From Aquimarina amphilecti (GTDB lineage Bacteria > Bacteroidota > Bacteroidia > Flavobacteriales > Flavobacteriaceae), in assembly GCF_900109375.1 (NCBI RefSeq), contig NZ_FOAB01000001.1, forward strand, positions 620,001 to 684,000: a stretch of DNA of 64,000 nucleotides, in the 5' to 3' direction. This document shows, piece after piece, positions 37,228 to 47,134 of this stretch; within the stretch, counting starts at the first letter, position 1, and each line of letters begins with the position of its first letter. The position numbers and the translations under genes are program-made. The notes beneath the pieces were generated by a model, which was given only the letters and a program-made list of their open reading frames with translations, was not told the origin of the DNA and did no database searches.

Positions 37228-37265
37228 TTTATGGTAATAACGGTTAATTGATAAAACAAATTAAG

Positions 37266-37940
37266 ATGAAATATATTTTATTATCCTGTTTAATATTTCT
37301 GCTCAATTGTTCAAATAAGACCAATTCAAAAGGTGTATCGACAGCTTTAGAGAAAGAAGAAAATCTAATTGAAGTACTTGATACGATTTGGACAACTGAA
37401 CAAACCCCAATTAGATTAAGAGATTCATTAATAGCTATATACGGAGTGGACTCGGAGTTAGTTAAAGAGCAACAAACTATTATCGAAAAAAACCACACTA
37501 TTAATGAAAAAAAAGTAAAGACTATTCTAGATAATTATGGATGGCCAACGAAAGAAAAAGCAGGAGAGCAAGGAAATTGGACTATTTGTAATGTAATTCA
37601 ACACTCAGATAATGAAGTTCGAATACAATACCTTCCAATGATGAGACAGGCTGTTAAGGATAAGAAATTAGAACCACGATTCTTGGTACGGGCAGAGGAT
37701 AGGATAGCAACCGAAAGAGGTGATTTACAAATCTATGGTGGTCAAATGAAATACTATCCAGAAACCAAAAGTTTTAATTTATGGCCAGTTTTTGATCCAG
37801 AAAATATTGATAAACGAAGAACTGAAATTGGACTTGATTCAATCGCTGTATTCCTTAAGAATAGATTTGATTTTGAATGGAATCTCAAAGAACAAATAAA
37901 GAGAGCAGAGGAATTTGAAAAAAATATTCAAGTAAAATAG
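37266..37940 (+). CDS. DUF6624-like lipoprotein
   Basis: A lipobox (LLNC) follows the ATG at 37266, which is preferred to an upstream TTG at 37248. The C-terminal part (about 75-200) fits DUF6624 as I recall it: VKTILDNYGWPTKEKAGEQG, VIQHSDNEVRIQYLPMM, AVKDKKL and a DRIATERGDLQIYGGQM block. The family has no known function. The gene is 46 bp ahead of a truncated gene. Confidence 0.75.
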   Translation: MKYILLSCLIFLLNCSNKTNSKGVSTALEKEENLIEVLDTIWTTEQTPIRLRDSLIAIYGVDSELVKEQQTIIEKNHTINEKKVKTILDNYGWPTKEKAGEQGNWTICNVIQHSDNEVRIQYLPMMRQAVKDKKLEPRFLVRAEDRIATERGDLQIYGGQMKYYPETKSFNLWPVFDPENIDKRRTEIGLDSIAVFLKNRFDFEWNLKEQIKRAEEFEKNIQVK

Positions 37941-37988
37941 TAACAGTTGACCCTGTAAATATTCTTAATTAAATAATCAAAAGTAACT

Positions 37989-38240
37989 ATGAAAAAAGTA
38001 ATTACATCAAGTCTAATCGTATTATTTTTTATAAATATTAATTACACTTTCGCTCAAACTGAAAATAATAGAATTGAAAATTCTTTAGACTATTTTAATC
38101 AGAGAAATGAGGCTTTAAGCTTAGTTAAAAGTAAAAAATGGAAGGAAGCTATTCCAATTTTGGAAAGTTTGACTAAGCATTATCAAAATGATGCAGATCT
38201 GTTTTACATCTTAAGAGCTAGAATGTTTTCTAAAATATAG
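37989..38240 (+). pseudogene. Truncated secreted TPR-like protein, cut by repeat copy 3
   Basis: An 83-residue frame starts with a signal peptide (ending YTFAQ) and a single TPR-like helix pair (EALSLVKSKKWKEAIPILESLTKHYQ). It ends ILRARMFSKI followed by TAG. The last codons (38228 onward, TTCTAAAATATAGCG) are the first bases of the dispersed repeat, also present at 46049 and, in part, at 28640. The stop codon therefore comes from the repeat, and the original C-terminus is gone. Confidence 0.65.
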
Positions 38241-39220
38241 CGAATGAGCCGTGATAGTTTCCAAAGTTTTATGCAGCCTTGATACTTCGGCAAGCTCAGC
38301 ACAGGTTTTTTTGTTCTTTTGTCATTTACCCTGAGTTTATCGAAGGGTCAAGAAAAAAAGATAAGGATTATTTAAAAAGGATTAATCAAGGCTCTACAGA
38401 TAGCATGTGCATAGAAATTATCTCGTTAGAGTAATTTTATGCTTATGCGGCAACGTCACGAGAATCGCATAAAAACTTTTTTCACGCATGATTAATCAAA
38501 TACGCGATTTATAATGCACCTAAAAGTGGTTGCTTTTTTTTGAGTGGCCAAGCGTTGGCAAATTGTGTGTAGAGACGAGAGAATAAAATTTATCTAGTAG
38601 ATAAATTTTATGAACTGTGAGATGATGTGGCCGGAAGCATTTTTATTTACAAAGCAATAAAGCGGTTGGCAGCCCAGCAGCATCAGCTCGCTAATAATTA
38701 TAATGATTCTCAATCTTTGTAATTATTCCGTACATAACGGCAAATTATAGATACAAATGTGAGCAGGATGTTTAAACTATCTATTTTTTGTTTTATGATG
38801 ACCCCAGTAGCTATGATTACTATGAAATAGAATTATCCTGGGATATTTTACACGAGTTTAATAAATTGATTCTATGAATCAGTTTATTAAATCTGCGGGT
38901 TGATGTGGCTGGGAACATTATAGCTACGAATGAGCTTTACGTTTCGCAAATTGGCTTTTACATAATTGCTGACGATATAAAACACCTAACGGGGTCGTTA
39001 TATCTGCAACTATGTAAAATGCAAGCATCCGCCAATTTGCTACAATATACATTTGTACTATAATGTTCTGCGTTATGTAACTTTGCTTTGGTAAAAAGCT
39101 TTTACCAGTACTATTCTTCTTTAATTTTTTTCTTCTCAAATGTTTCTTTAAAAAATGTAATGGAATACTCTTTGCCCGAAGCGACGATAGGAGTGAAGTG
39201 GGAATGTGTATGGAATGGGA
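38228..39220. repeat. Long dispersed repeat, copy 3
   Basis: This is one of the longest copies, with several structural modules: CTTGA/TCAAG stem whose loop carries inverted CTTCGGCAAGCTCAG and CCTGAGTTTATCGAAGG (38281-38352), variable hairpins at 38583-38611 and 38857-38891, a CCCAG/CTGGG stem (38803-38842), outer repeats TACATAACG/CGTTATGTA (38731-39079) and a large hairpin with GCAAATTGGC/GCCAATTTGC ends (38946-39040). It cuts the gene before it and leads into the defence-like operon 96 bp later. Open frames inside it are repeat-derived. Confidence 0.85.
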
Positions 39221-39315
39221 TTGTTTTCTCTAATTTTCAATTAATTACGGAATTCCGTAGGTTTTCACTTCTTAACAATTATTATCTTTATGAATTAATC
39301 AAATTATAGAAAAAT

Positions 39316-41475
39316 ATGCCTAATGTAAATATTATTAATGAACTAAAAAGGCTTTTTGATTTAGCAAAACGAGTAGATGAATTTCAATTTATAAATATCC
39401 TTATTGGTTATAATGGAATGGGTGACCAAAGATTTCTTTCACATTTGTACGAGAGTGAAAGGTTAATAAAGGAGATAGAAAGTCTTATTGATAATACATC
39501 TGATAAACATACAAAAACTCGTTTGGGACTTTTGTTATATGGACATGTATTTGAGATGGATGAGCTCTATAATGTTCTAGGTAATTTGTTAAGAGTCGCT
39601 ACTGCTCAGGACTTACGATACATTCCGGATTTATATAATAGATTTGACCAAGATGATATAACTCCAACTGAAAAACTTAAACGCTTATTAGAGCACGGAG
39701 TTCAATGTCGATTTGAAGATTTTATAATACAATTACAATCATTATATTATAATAGAATACGTAATGCTTTTGCACACTCATCATATTCTCTCATTGATGA
39801 TGAGTTTATTATAATTAAAGGTAAAGAAGTTGAAATTGAAGGAACATTTAAAAAATCCGTCAGCCTAGATGATTTTTTACTTCCAACAATAAAAGATGCA
39901 TTGTCCTTCATTAATGAGTTTTTCTCTTTACTTAAGGAGCATAAGATGTCTTATAAATCTAATAAGATAATCCAAGGTAGTTTATCAAACATTGAGCCTA
40001 TAATGATTTTAGGTAATCCTGAAGATGGGTTAATTGGTTTTGAAAGTTTTTCGGGAAGCTCTATAAAAATAAAAAATGCTTATGGCACCGACCGATTTAT
40101 CGAGGCAATGAATATTCGTTTAACAAATACAAGTGATGCAAATAAAGTTTTACTCGATGAAATAGAATCTTATAACGAAAAAAAGAAACCATCTGGGACA
40201 AACTTTGAAGATTTAAAGAATAGAGTTCTTGCTACAGGAGAAAAACAACTTATAAGAAACTTATCTGTTGTAGTATATAACTATGCCAATGATACCTTTA
40301 AGGCTGGAGAAGCTAAACCTTTAGCTCAAAAAGAATATATAATGAAGGCAGCATTATCTTATTATGATATAGCAATTTCTTTAGACTCAACTTACGGAAG
40401 ACCTTATCTGAATAGAGCATTATCAAAATTAAAATTAGCCAATTTTAATGGAACAATAAATAATCAACTAAGAAGACAATTATTAGAAGATTTAAAAGAA
40501 GCTTTAAAATATGAACCTACAATGTTTGAAGTTTTTAGTAATTCAGGTATGCTTCAAATGGAAATAGCATTTGAAGAAGAAAAGATTGATAAAAAAGAGG
40601 TTGAACTTCATAATGCTATTGAAAGTTTCAATAAAGGAATTGAATTTTATCCTAACGACGATATTGTTTACGAAAGGCTAGCTTCTACTTACTGGGAACT
40701 TGCTAATATTAGTGATAGTAACAATAAAGAGTATTTTGAGAATTCAATTAAGCATATTGAAATGGCAATACAAAAAAACGATAAGCTATCTCATAACTTA
40801 TTATTAGCCTCCATCCTAGGTGAATATGGAGATTTTGATGAAGAAAACTTTCAAATACATTATGATAAGGCTATAGAAATCCTAAAAAAATTAGAAGATA
40901 AATATGGAGTAAATTCCGAAATAAAGTATCGTTTAGGTAATAAATATATGTCATTGTCAATGCATTTAGAAAGTCTTGAATATTGTGAAAAAGCATTTAT
41001 AGAATATAATGAAGCCAAAAAAATAAATGAATCTGATATTAATACATTAAATAATATAGGCTTTTGTTTACTACATAAATCTCGTTTACTAAAGGATGAA
41101 GAAGCTCAAACAGCTTTAAATGATTCTATTTCAATTTTAGAAGAAGTCTTAGGAAAAGATAATAGCCACTCTAATGCATATATTAACTTAGGTGTAGCAT
41201 ATATAGAAAAGTATAAAGCTTCTCCTAAAATAAACGAACATTTTTTAGAAAAATCAATAGGTTTTTTAGAAAAAGCAGAAACATTGGATAACGGATGTTG
41301 TTCTATTCAAGTTTCCAGAGCCTATTCCCTGAAAGGAGACATTGAAAATTCTATACTATGGTTGCAAAAATCTCTAGATAGTGGTGAGGTTTTTGAAAAA
41401 GATGATATCATTAATAATGAAGATTTTAATAATATCAAGGATGATAAGTCTTTGAATAAAATTTTTAATGACTAA
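39316..41475 (+). CDS. HEPN-TPR protein of candidate defence operon
   Basis: The N-terminal 220 residues are helical and contain the HEPN ribonuclease-type motif R-x4-H in YYNRIRNAFAHSSYSL (Arg149, His154). A middle region (about 225-320) is mixed. From about 330 to 700 there are tetratricopeptide-like repeats (ALSYYDIAISLDSTYGRPYL, AIESFNKGIEFYPNDDIVYE, SNAYINLGVAYIEKY). There is no signal peptide. The stop is 5 bp before the nuclease-STAND gene, so the two are surely co-transcribed. Known HEPN proteins in defence cut RNA; the TPR part would bind protein partners. Activity is inferred from the motif only. Confidence 0.72.
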   Translation: MPNVNIINELKRLFDLAKRVDEFQFINILIGYNGMGDQRFLSHLYESERLIKEIESLIDNTSDKHTKTRLGLLLYGHVFEMDELYNVLGNLLRVATAQDLRYIPDLYNRFDQDDITPTEKLKRLLEHGVQCRFEDFIIQLQSLYYNRIRNAFAHSSYSLIDDEFIIIKGKEVEIEGTFKKSVSLDDFLLPTIKDALSFINEFFSLLKEHKMSYKSNKIIQGSLSNIEPIMILGNPEDGLIGFESFSGSSIKIKNAYGTDRFIEAMNIRLTNTSDANKVLLDEIESYNEKKKPSGTNFEDLKNRVLATGEKQLIRNLSVVVYNYANDTFKAGEAKPLAQKEYIMKAALSYYDIAISLDSTYGRPYLNRALSKLKLANFNGTINNQLRRQLLEDLKEALKYEPTMFEVFSNSGMLQMEIAFEEEKIDKKEVELHNAIESFNKGIEFYPNDDIVYERLASTYWELANISDSNNKEYFENSIKHIEMAIQKNDKLSHNLLLASILGEYGDFDEENFQIHYDKAIEILKKLEDKYGVNSEIKYRLGNKYMSLSMHLESLEYCEKAFIEYNEAKKINESDINTLNNIGFCLLHKSRLLKDEEAQTALNDSISILEEVLGKDNSHSNAYINLGVAYIEKYKASPKINEHFLEKSIGFLEKAETLDNGCCSIQVSRAYSLKGDIENSILWLQKSLDSGEVFEKDDIINNEDFNNIKDDKSLNKIFND

Positions 41476-41480
41476 AAGTA

Positions 41481-44400
41481 ATGTCAAAATCTAAAAGAAG
41501 AAAACAAAGAACTAAAAAACAAAAGCCTACTATTAATATTCCCTATTCTATAGATGAGAATTTGAATATAGCACTCAATAACTTAGCAATTAAGAGAACT
41601 GGAGGTGCTATAAATTTTCGAGGAGTAGGGTTTCAATTACTCTATTCTTGTTTTACTCTTTTAAATGAATTGGATAGTTCAAATCTTTCAAAATCTATAC
41701 GTTTAGAAGGTATCGAAGACTTGGATATTATTGAGATAGATAATAATCAATACATACAACTTAAATCATCTATCAACACAATAGATGCAGGTAGTTTTTG
41801 GAAAATGGGAGTTTTGCAAAACTTCTTAGAAGCATTCAAAGTTAATCCCAACTGTAATTTAAAACTTGTCTATAACTTTAAGTTAACTAAAGGAAATTTC
41901 AATGACTTAGTAATAAAAAAAATAACCGATAAAACTGTTACTTTTTGGAAACAGAAATTTGAAGATTCATCATTTGATATTTCTGATATTAATTTTGATT
42001 TTTTTATAAGAAATATTGGTTTTATGAAGGTTTCTGAATCCTATTTAATAGAAAATTGTAATAAGTATTTACTTGAAAAATTCAATATCAACTTAGGTAC
42101 AGAAAATCAATATTTAAAAGCTCTTTTTTACAGTTCATTTAATTGTTCAAAAGAACGTACATCAATATCGTATTTAGATTTAAAAAGAATATTTCAATCA
42201 GTAACAGAATCTTTTTCAAAAAGTCCTACCAATCCTGCAATTGAAAATAATTGGATACAAAAAATTGATTTTGATAGTAACGATAACTCAATCGTTAGGG
42301 ATGATTATTACGAAGGAAAAGCGGCAAGACCAATTCATATAGTTCAAAATTTACCAGTAAAAAGAGATGAGTGGCATAATCAAATTTTAAAAGCTCTAAA
42401 TGAGTTTAGTGTAATAGTAATTAAATCTTCAAGCGGTCAAGGAAAATCTACTTTAGTTTGGCAAACAAGTTTTGAATTAAAACAAAAAGGTTACTCTGTT
42501 TACGAATTAAAATATTGCAATGAAAACAGTAATATTTCTGGCTTGTTTGATTTTATAAAATCTCGAGTACAAATTGGCGAATTGCCAATTATTGTTATTG
42601 ATGGACTGAATAACATCTTATCAAAATATCATGAATTAATAGATGTCACACATAATTTACCTGTTAAGTTTCTAATAACTACTCGTCAAGTAGATTGGTA
42701 TCGATATGGGTTGGATTTATCTAAAACAAGCATCAAAATTATAGATATAAGTTTATCTATAAATGAAGCTAAGAAAATATTTTTTGAACTAAAAAAAAGA
42801 GGTAAAATACATTTAGAGATTTCAAACTGGCAATCTGTATGGGAAAAAATTGAGTCAAAAGGGTTATTAATTGAATATGTATATCTATTAACCAAAGGGG
42901 AAATGATATCTAATCGATTGAACACGCAGATTAAAGAATTAAACTCTGAGAATGATGCTAATTCAAAAATTGAAATTCTTCGTATTATTTCTATTGCTGA
43001 TGTCTTAAATTTAAAAATTAAATCAATAAAACTTATAAATCATATTCAAGAATATATTGGATTTACAACTGATAGAGGAGAGGCTTTAAAACAATTAGAA
43101 AAAGAATTCTACTTAAGATTTGATGAAGAGTTTATTGAAGGACTCCATCCTGTAAGGTCACAACATTTGGTAGATATCTTAAACAATTTCGTACCTATTA
43201 CAGAAACTTTATTATCTCTATATAAAATAATTACAGAGGATTTTATTTATGATTATTTTATTGCAATCTCCCCACTTATAAAAAGTGAATTAAAAGATGA
43301 ATTTTATGATGATTTAGCTAAGCTTGTTTCAAAACAAAAATTTTCTGAAATGGTTTATGCAATTGACGGTTTAATGCATAGTGAACCGTTACAATATTGG
43401 ACAGAAAATAAAGAAGTTTTCGATGAAGTTTTTAATCACGGTGGTATAGAGTTATTCATTACTGAAACATTACCATTTACGAAATTGAATACAATAAAAG
43501 ACCTGAGTGAATCTTTAGGAGAAAAGCAAACAGGTTTAAACTTTCTTTCGGAAAAGACAGAAGAACTCACTTCATATAGTATAACAGAATCTGATATAGT
43601 AAACTTTGCTAATAATTTGTCAAATCATATTGATAATTGTTCGAATAAGACTGAAAGTTATCAGGGTTTAGGTTTTCTCATTAAATGGTTTAAACAACTA
43701 TCAGTTTCTATACCATTAAAAATTGAGTTGAATGAAAATGAATTGTTAGAGATTTTAGAGAAAGAAAATATAGATGAAGCTTCTGAACTTTTCAGCTATT
43801 ATAATATCTCAAATCCTAAAAAGTATTTAAAGTTCATCAAAACACATAAAAACTTAATTATTGGTACATTAAAAAAGCAAACCAATTCTTTATCTATAAG
43901 AGAAAAAGGTAAAGATGTACATATAGAATATTTATTAGATAAAGATGCTGACAAGGCTAATGAATTTAGCGTTTATAGGATTCAAACCGTTTTTAGTTTA
44001 TTACCCATTTATAGTAAGTATTGCACTAAAGCTATTATTCTTCCTTTTCCAAATGAAGAAGTCTATAAAATAGTCCTGCAAAATTCAATTAAAGCAATGC
44101 CTAATGCAAATATTGTAGATACTTTTGATGTGCATATCAATCAAATATGGAACAATACAATTCTTGATAAGTATCGTTCATCTTCCAGTTACGAATGGCA
44201 AAATCAATACGTAAAGCTAAGAGAAGAATCATTGAATTTTGCGAAAATATGTGTAAGGTATTTCGAATCTTCAATGGAAGGAAATCAATCTAAATTTAAG
44301 TCCTCTTTAAATAGATTAATAGCGCAAATTACAACCTTATCGAATTTATTAAGCAAAACAAAAGGATATAACCGGCAATCAAAAAAATATTTTGATAAAG

Positions 44401-45440
44401 GACAATTTTCTAAAAATGAGAAAGCAATAAATGATTGGTGTTCATCTTTAAGTAATACTCTAAACCAATTAGGTAACATAATTAAACCCAAGAAAGACAA
44501 TGACAGAAATGTAGCATTTATAAACTTAAAAGCTGTTTTTTACAAACTTATACTAATGCAAGATTCGTTTGATAAAGTAGTTGAATCTTCTTTTATGTAT
44601 TCTGATATATCTAATTTAAAAATAGAAGAACAAAATTGGTATAATAGATTACTTATTACTGTTTCATATTATGTATTTTACTTTGTTGATTCAAATAGAA
44701 CTCAATTATTTAATTCTAAGACAACAATAAGAAATTGGTGGGAAGCATATAATAAAAATAGATTAGAGGAAATACATCATATAATTAAAGAATTTGAAAA
44801 TGAATCATATTTTTCATTTCACCTACCAAATAGAGTAATAGAAACAGAAACTTTAAGCGAAGTAGTAATTGGTATAACTGGATTAATCCCTGAGAATTTT
44901 GAAGAAGACTCTTTATATCTAATTGAAGGTTTAGTAGATTTATCTTCTACAGAAATCGATTTCTTTAATTTTATCAATATCCAAGATTCACAAGCAATAA
45001 GTAATGGTTTTAGGGTTCAAAAAGTGTTCTTTGAGAGATTCAAAAATTTTATCGATACTGGAGAGTTTGAAGAAAGTGATTATGGTAACCCAATACCAAT
45101 AAACGTTGATAAATCAATGTTGGTTTCATTAAACGATATAACTCTAAAAACTATACCTATAAACGAAAATGCAGAATCGTTTTCACAAATGATGTTTAAT
45201 ATCTGGAAATTATCGGAATATAGAAATAGACTTAGTAAAAAAAATAGGGTAGAAAACGAATGGTTAGAAGAAATTGAAAAAGAGTATGGCACAGATATAC
45301 AAAGACATCTTGAAAAAGTAGAAACTACAGAAGAATTTAAAAATAATATTAAAGAATTCCTAGAAGGAAAATTTACTTTATCAAATAATGAGATAATAGA
45401 TACTCTAACGGATTATCTTGTACTAATGAATGATGAATGA
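41481..45440 (+). CDS. Cap4/DUF4297-like nuclease fused to STAND-type NTPase
   Basis: This 1319-residue protein has, after a basic N-terminus (1-17), a PD-(D/E)xK-like nuclease region about 38-125: GGAINFRGVGFQLLY, then IRLEGIEDLDII (Glu76, Asp82) and YIQLKSS (Gln93-x-Lys95), matching the DUF4297/Cap4 pattern. A P-loop NTPase follows: Walker A SSSGQGKSTLVWQ (about 316-328), Walker B IIVIDGLNN (Asp374) and LITTRQ sensor (398-403). The remaining 900 residues are helical with no clear family and may be the sensor part. This layout resembles Avs-type antiviral STAND ATPases, where recognition of a phage protein triggers oligomerisation and DNA cutting. It lies between the HEPN-TPR and small-protein genes. 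Confidence 0.78.
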   Translation: MSKSKRRKQRTKKQKPTINIPYSIDENLNIALNNLAIKRTGGAINFRGVGFQLLYSCFTLLNELDSSNLSKSIRLEGIEDLDIIEIDNNQYIQLKSSINTIDAGSFWKMGVLQNFLEAFKVNPNCNLKLVYNFKLTKGNFNDLVIKKITDKTVTFWKQKFEDSSFDISDINFDFFIRNIGFMKVSESYLIENCNKYLLEKFNINLGTENQYLKALFYSSFNCSKERTSISYLDLKRIFQSVTESFSKSPTNPAIENNWIQKIDFDSNDNSIVRDDYYEGKAARPIHIVQNLPVKRDEWHNQILKALNEFSVIVIKSSSGQGKSTLVWQTSFELKQKGYSVYELKYCNENSNISGLFDFIKSRVQIGELPIIVIDGLNNILSKYHELIDVTHNLPVKFLITTRQVDWYRYGLDLSKTSIKIIDISLSINEAKKIFFELKKRGKIHLEISNWQSVWEKIESKGLLIEYVYLLTKGEMISNRLNTQIKELNSENDANSKIEILRIISIADVLNLKIKSIKLINHIQEYIGFTTDRGEALKQLEKEFYLRFDEEFIEGLHPVRSQHLVDILNNFVPITETLLSLYKIITEDFIYDYFIAISPLIKSELKDEFYDDLAKLVSKQKFSEMVYAIDGLMHSEPLQYWTENKEVFDEVFNHGGIELFITETLPFTKLNTIKDLSESLGEKQTGLNFLSEKTEELTSYSITESDIVNFANNLSNHIDNCSNKTESYQGLGFLIKWFKQLSVSIPLKIELNENELLEILEKENIDEASELFSYYNISNPKKYLKFIKTHKNLIIGTLKKQTNSLSIREKGKDVHIEYLLDKDADKANEFSVYRIQTVFSLLPIYSKYCTKAIILPFPNEEVYKIVLQNSIKAMPNANIVDTFDVHINQIWNNTILDKYRSSSSYEWQNQYVKLREESLNFAKICVRYFESSMEGNQSKFKSSLNRLIAQITTLSNLLSKTKGYNRQSKKYFDKGQFSKNEKAINDWCSSLSNTLNQLGNIIKPKKDNDRNVAFINLKAVFYKLILMQDSFDKVVESSFMYSDISNLKIEEQNWYNRLLITVSYYVFYFVDSNRTQLFNSKTTIRNWWEAYNKNRLEEIHHIIKEFENESYFSFHLPNRVIETETLSEVVIGITGLIPENFEEDSLYLIEGLVDLSSTEIDFFNFINIQDSQAISNGFRVQKVFFERFKNFIDTGEFEESDYGNPIPINVDKSMLVSLNDITLKTIPINENAESFSQMMFNIWKLSEYRNRLSKKNRVENEWLEEIEKEYGTDIQRHLEKVETTEEFKNNIKEFLEGKFTLSNNEIIDTLTDYLVLMNDE

Positions 45441-45447
45441 TGAATAG

Positions 45448-45858
45448 ATGAAAGAACTAAATTTCATAAAATTAGAACTTAAAAGCTTTGATTTAGAATT
45501 AGCCGCAAATTCAAATGGGAGGGAAGGAGTTGATTTTTTAATTGGAGATAATCAATTACATCTACAATCCATTGATTTAGATACTATACAACGTAGTATT
45601 AAAATATCAAAACAAGATTTAGGAGAACTAAAAGATAACTTGTTTATCGCCTTAGTTTTAATGATGGAGAAACACCCGAAGGTTGTTTATTTAATTCCAT
45701 CAAAAGATTTAACACAATCTAACAGCAACATATTCATAGATAACGAAGTAAGTTTAATGCCTAGTTTATCTAATTGGGAGATTAAAGTATCTAGTAATAC
45801 AATTCCTAAATTAGCAAAGTACTCGCTAGAAAATATGATTGATAAACTAAAACCTTAG
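45448..45858 (+). CDS. Small third protein of the candidate defence operon
   Basis: The gene starts 7 bp after the nuclease-STAND stop and encodes 136 residues. It is acidic to neutral, with no signal peptide or membrane helix. Patterns such as LNFIKLELKSFDLELAAN, IKISKQDLGELKDNLFIAL and LPSLSNWEIKVSS-like strands suggest a mixed alpha/beta fold. I recognise no family. Its tight linkage suggests a regulator, inhibitor or accessory of the nuclease. The repeat begins 46 bp after its stop. Confidence 0.7.
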   Translation: MKELNFIKLELKSFDLELAANSNGREGVDFLIGDNQLHLQSIDLDTIQRSIKISKQDLGELKDNLFIALVLMMEKHPKVVYLIPSKDLTQSNSNIFIDNEVSLMPSLSNWEIKVSSNTIPKLAKYSLENMIDKLKP

Positions 45859-45904
45859 TTTTATAATATTATGTAAAATAGAAAATGCATTTCTACTCAG
45901 ATGA

Positions 45905-46842
<938 letters not shown>

Positions 46843-47134
46843 CAGAGCCTTCCTATAATTTAAAAACTTTCGATTATATATAATATTCTAACTAACACCT
46901 TTTTTTACTATTCTCATAAATCTTGTATTCCGTACAATGATCAAGAAATTTTCAAATACGCGATTCTCAGCGATTAGCATGTAAGGACATTTTGAAATAC
47001 GTTTATGCTATTTATACATAAAAAATATTTCCAACCACATCATTTCAAAGTATAATGAAATTTATATAATTGATTCCTGAGACCAATTATACAAACTCGT
47101 TTTATATTTATACTATTTGTTGTAAATTCATTGT

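Noticed and set aside
35387..37248. A definite integron array
   Set aside because: No integrase gene is in the window and the motifs do not match the classical RYYYAAC/GTTRRRY core well, so it is given only as a tentative finding.
38924..39309. Two frames of about 70 residues in repeat copy 3
   Set aside because: They cover the large hairpin and distal module on opposite strands, with no protein pattern or conserved frame.
39316..45858. A CBASS system because of the Cap4-like nuclease
   Set aside because: No cyclic nucleotide synthase (CD-NTase) gene or SAVED domain is present; the NTPase fusion fits Avs-like systems better.
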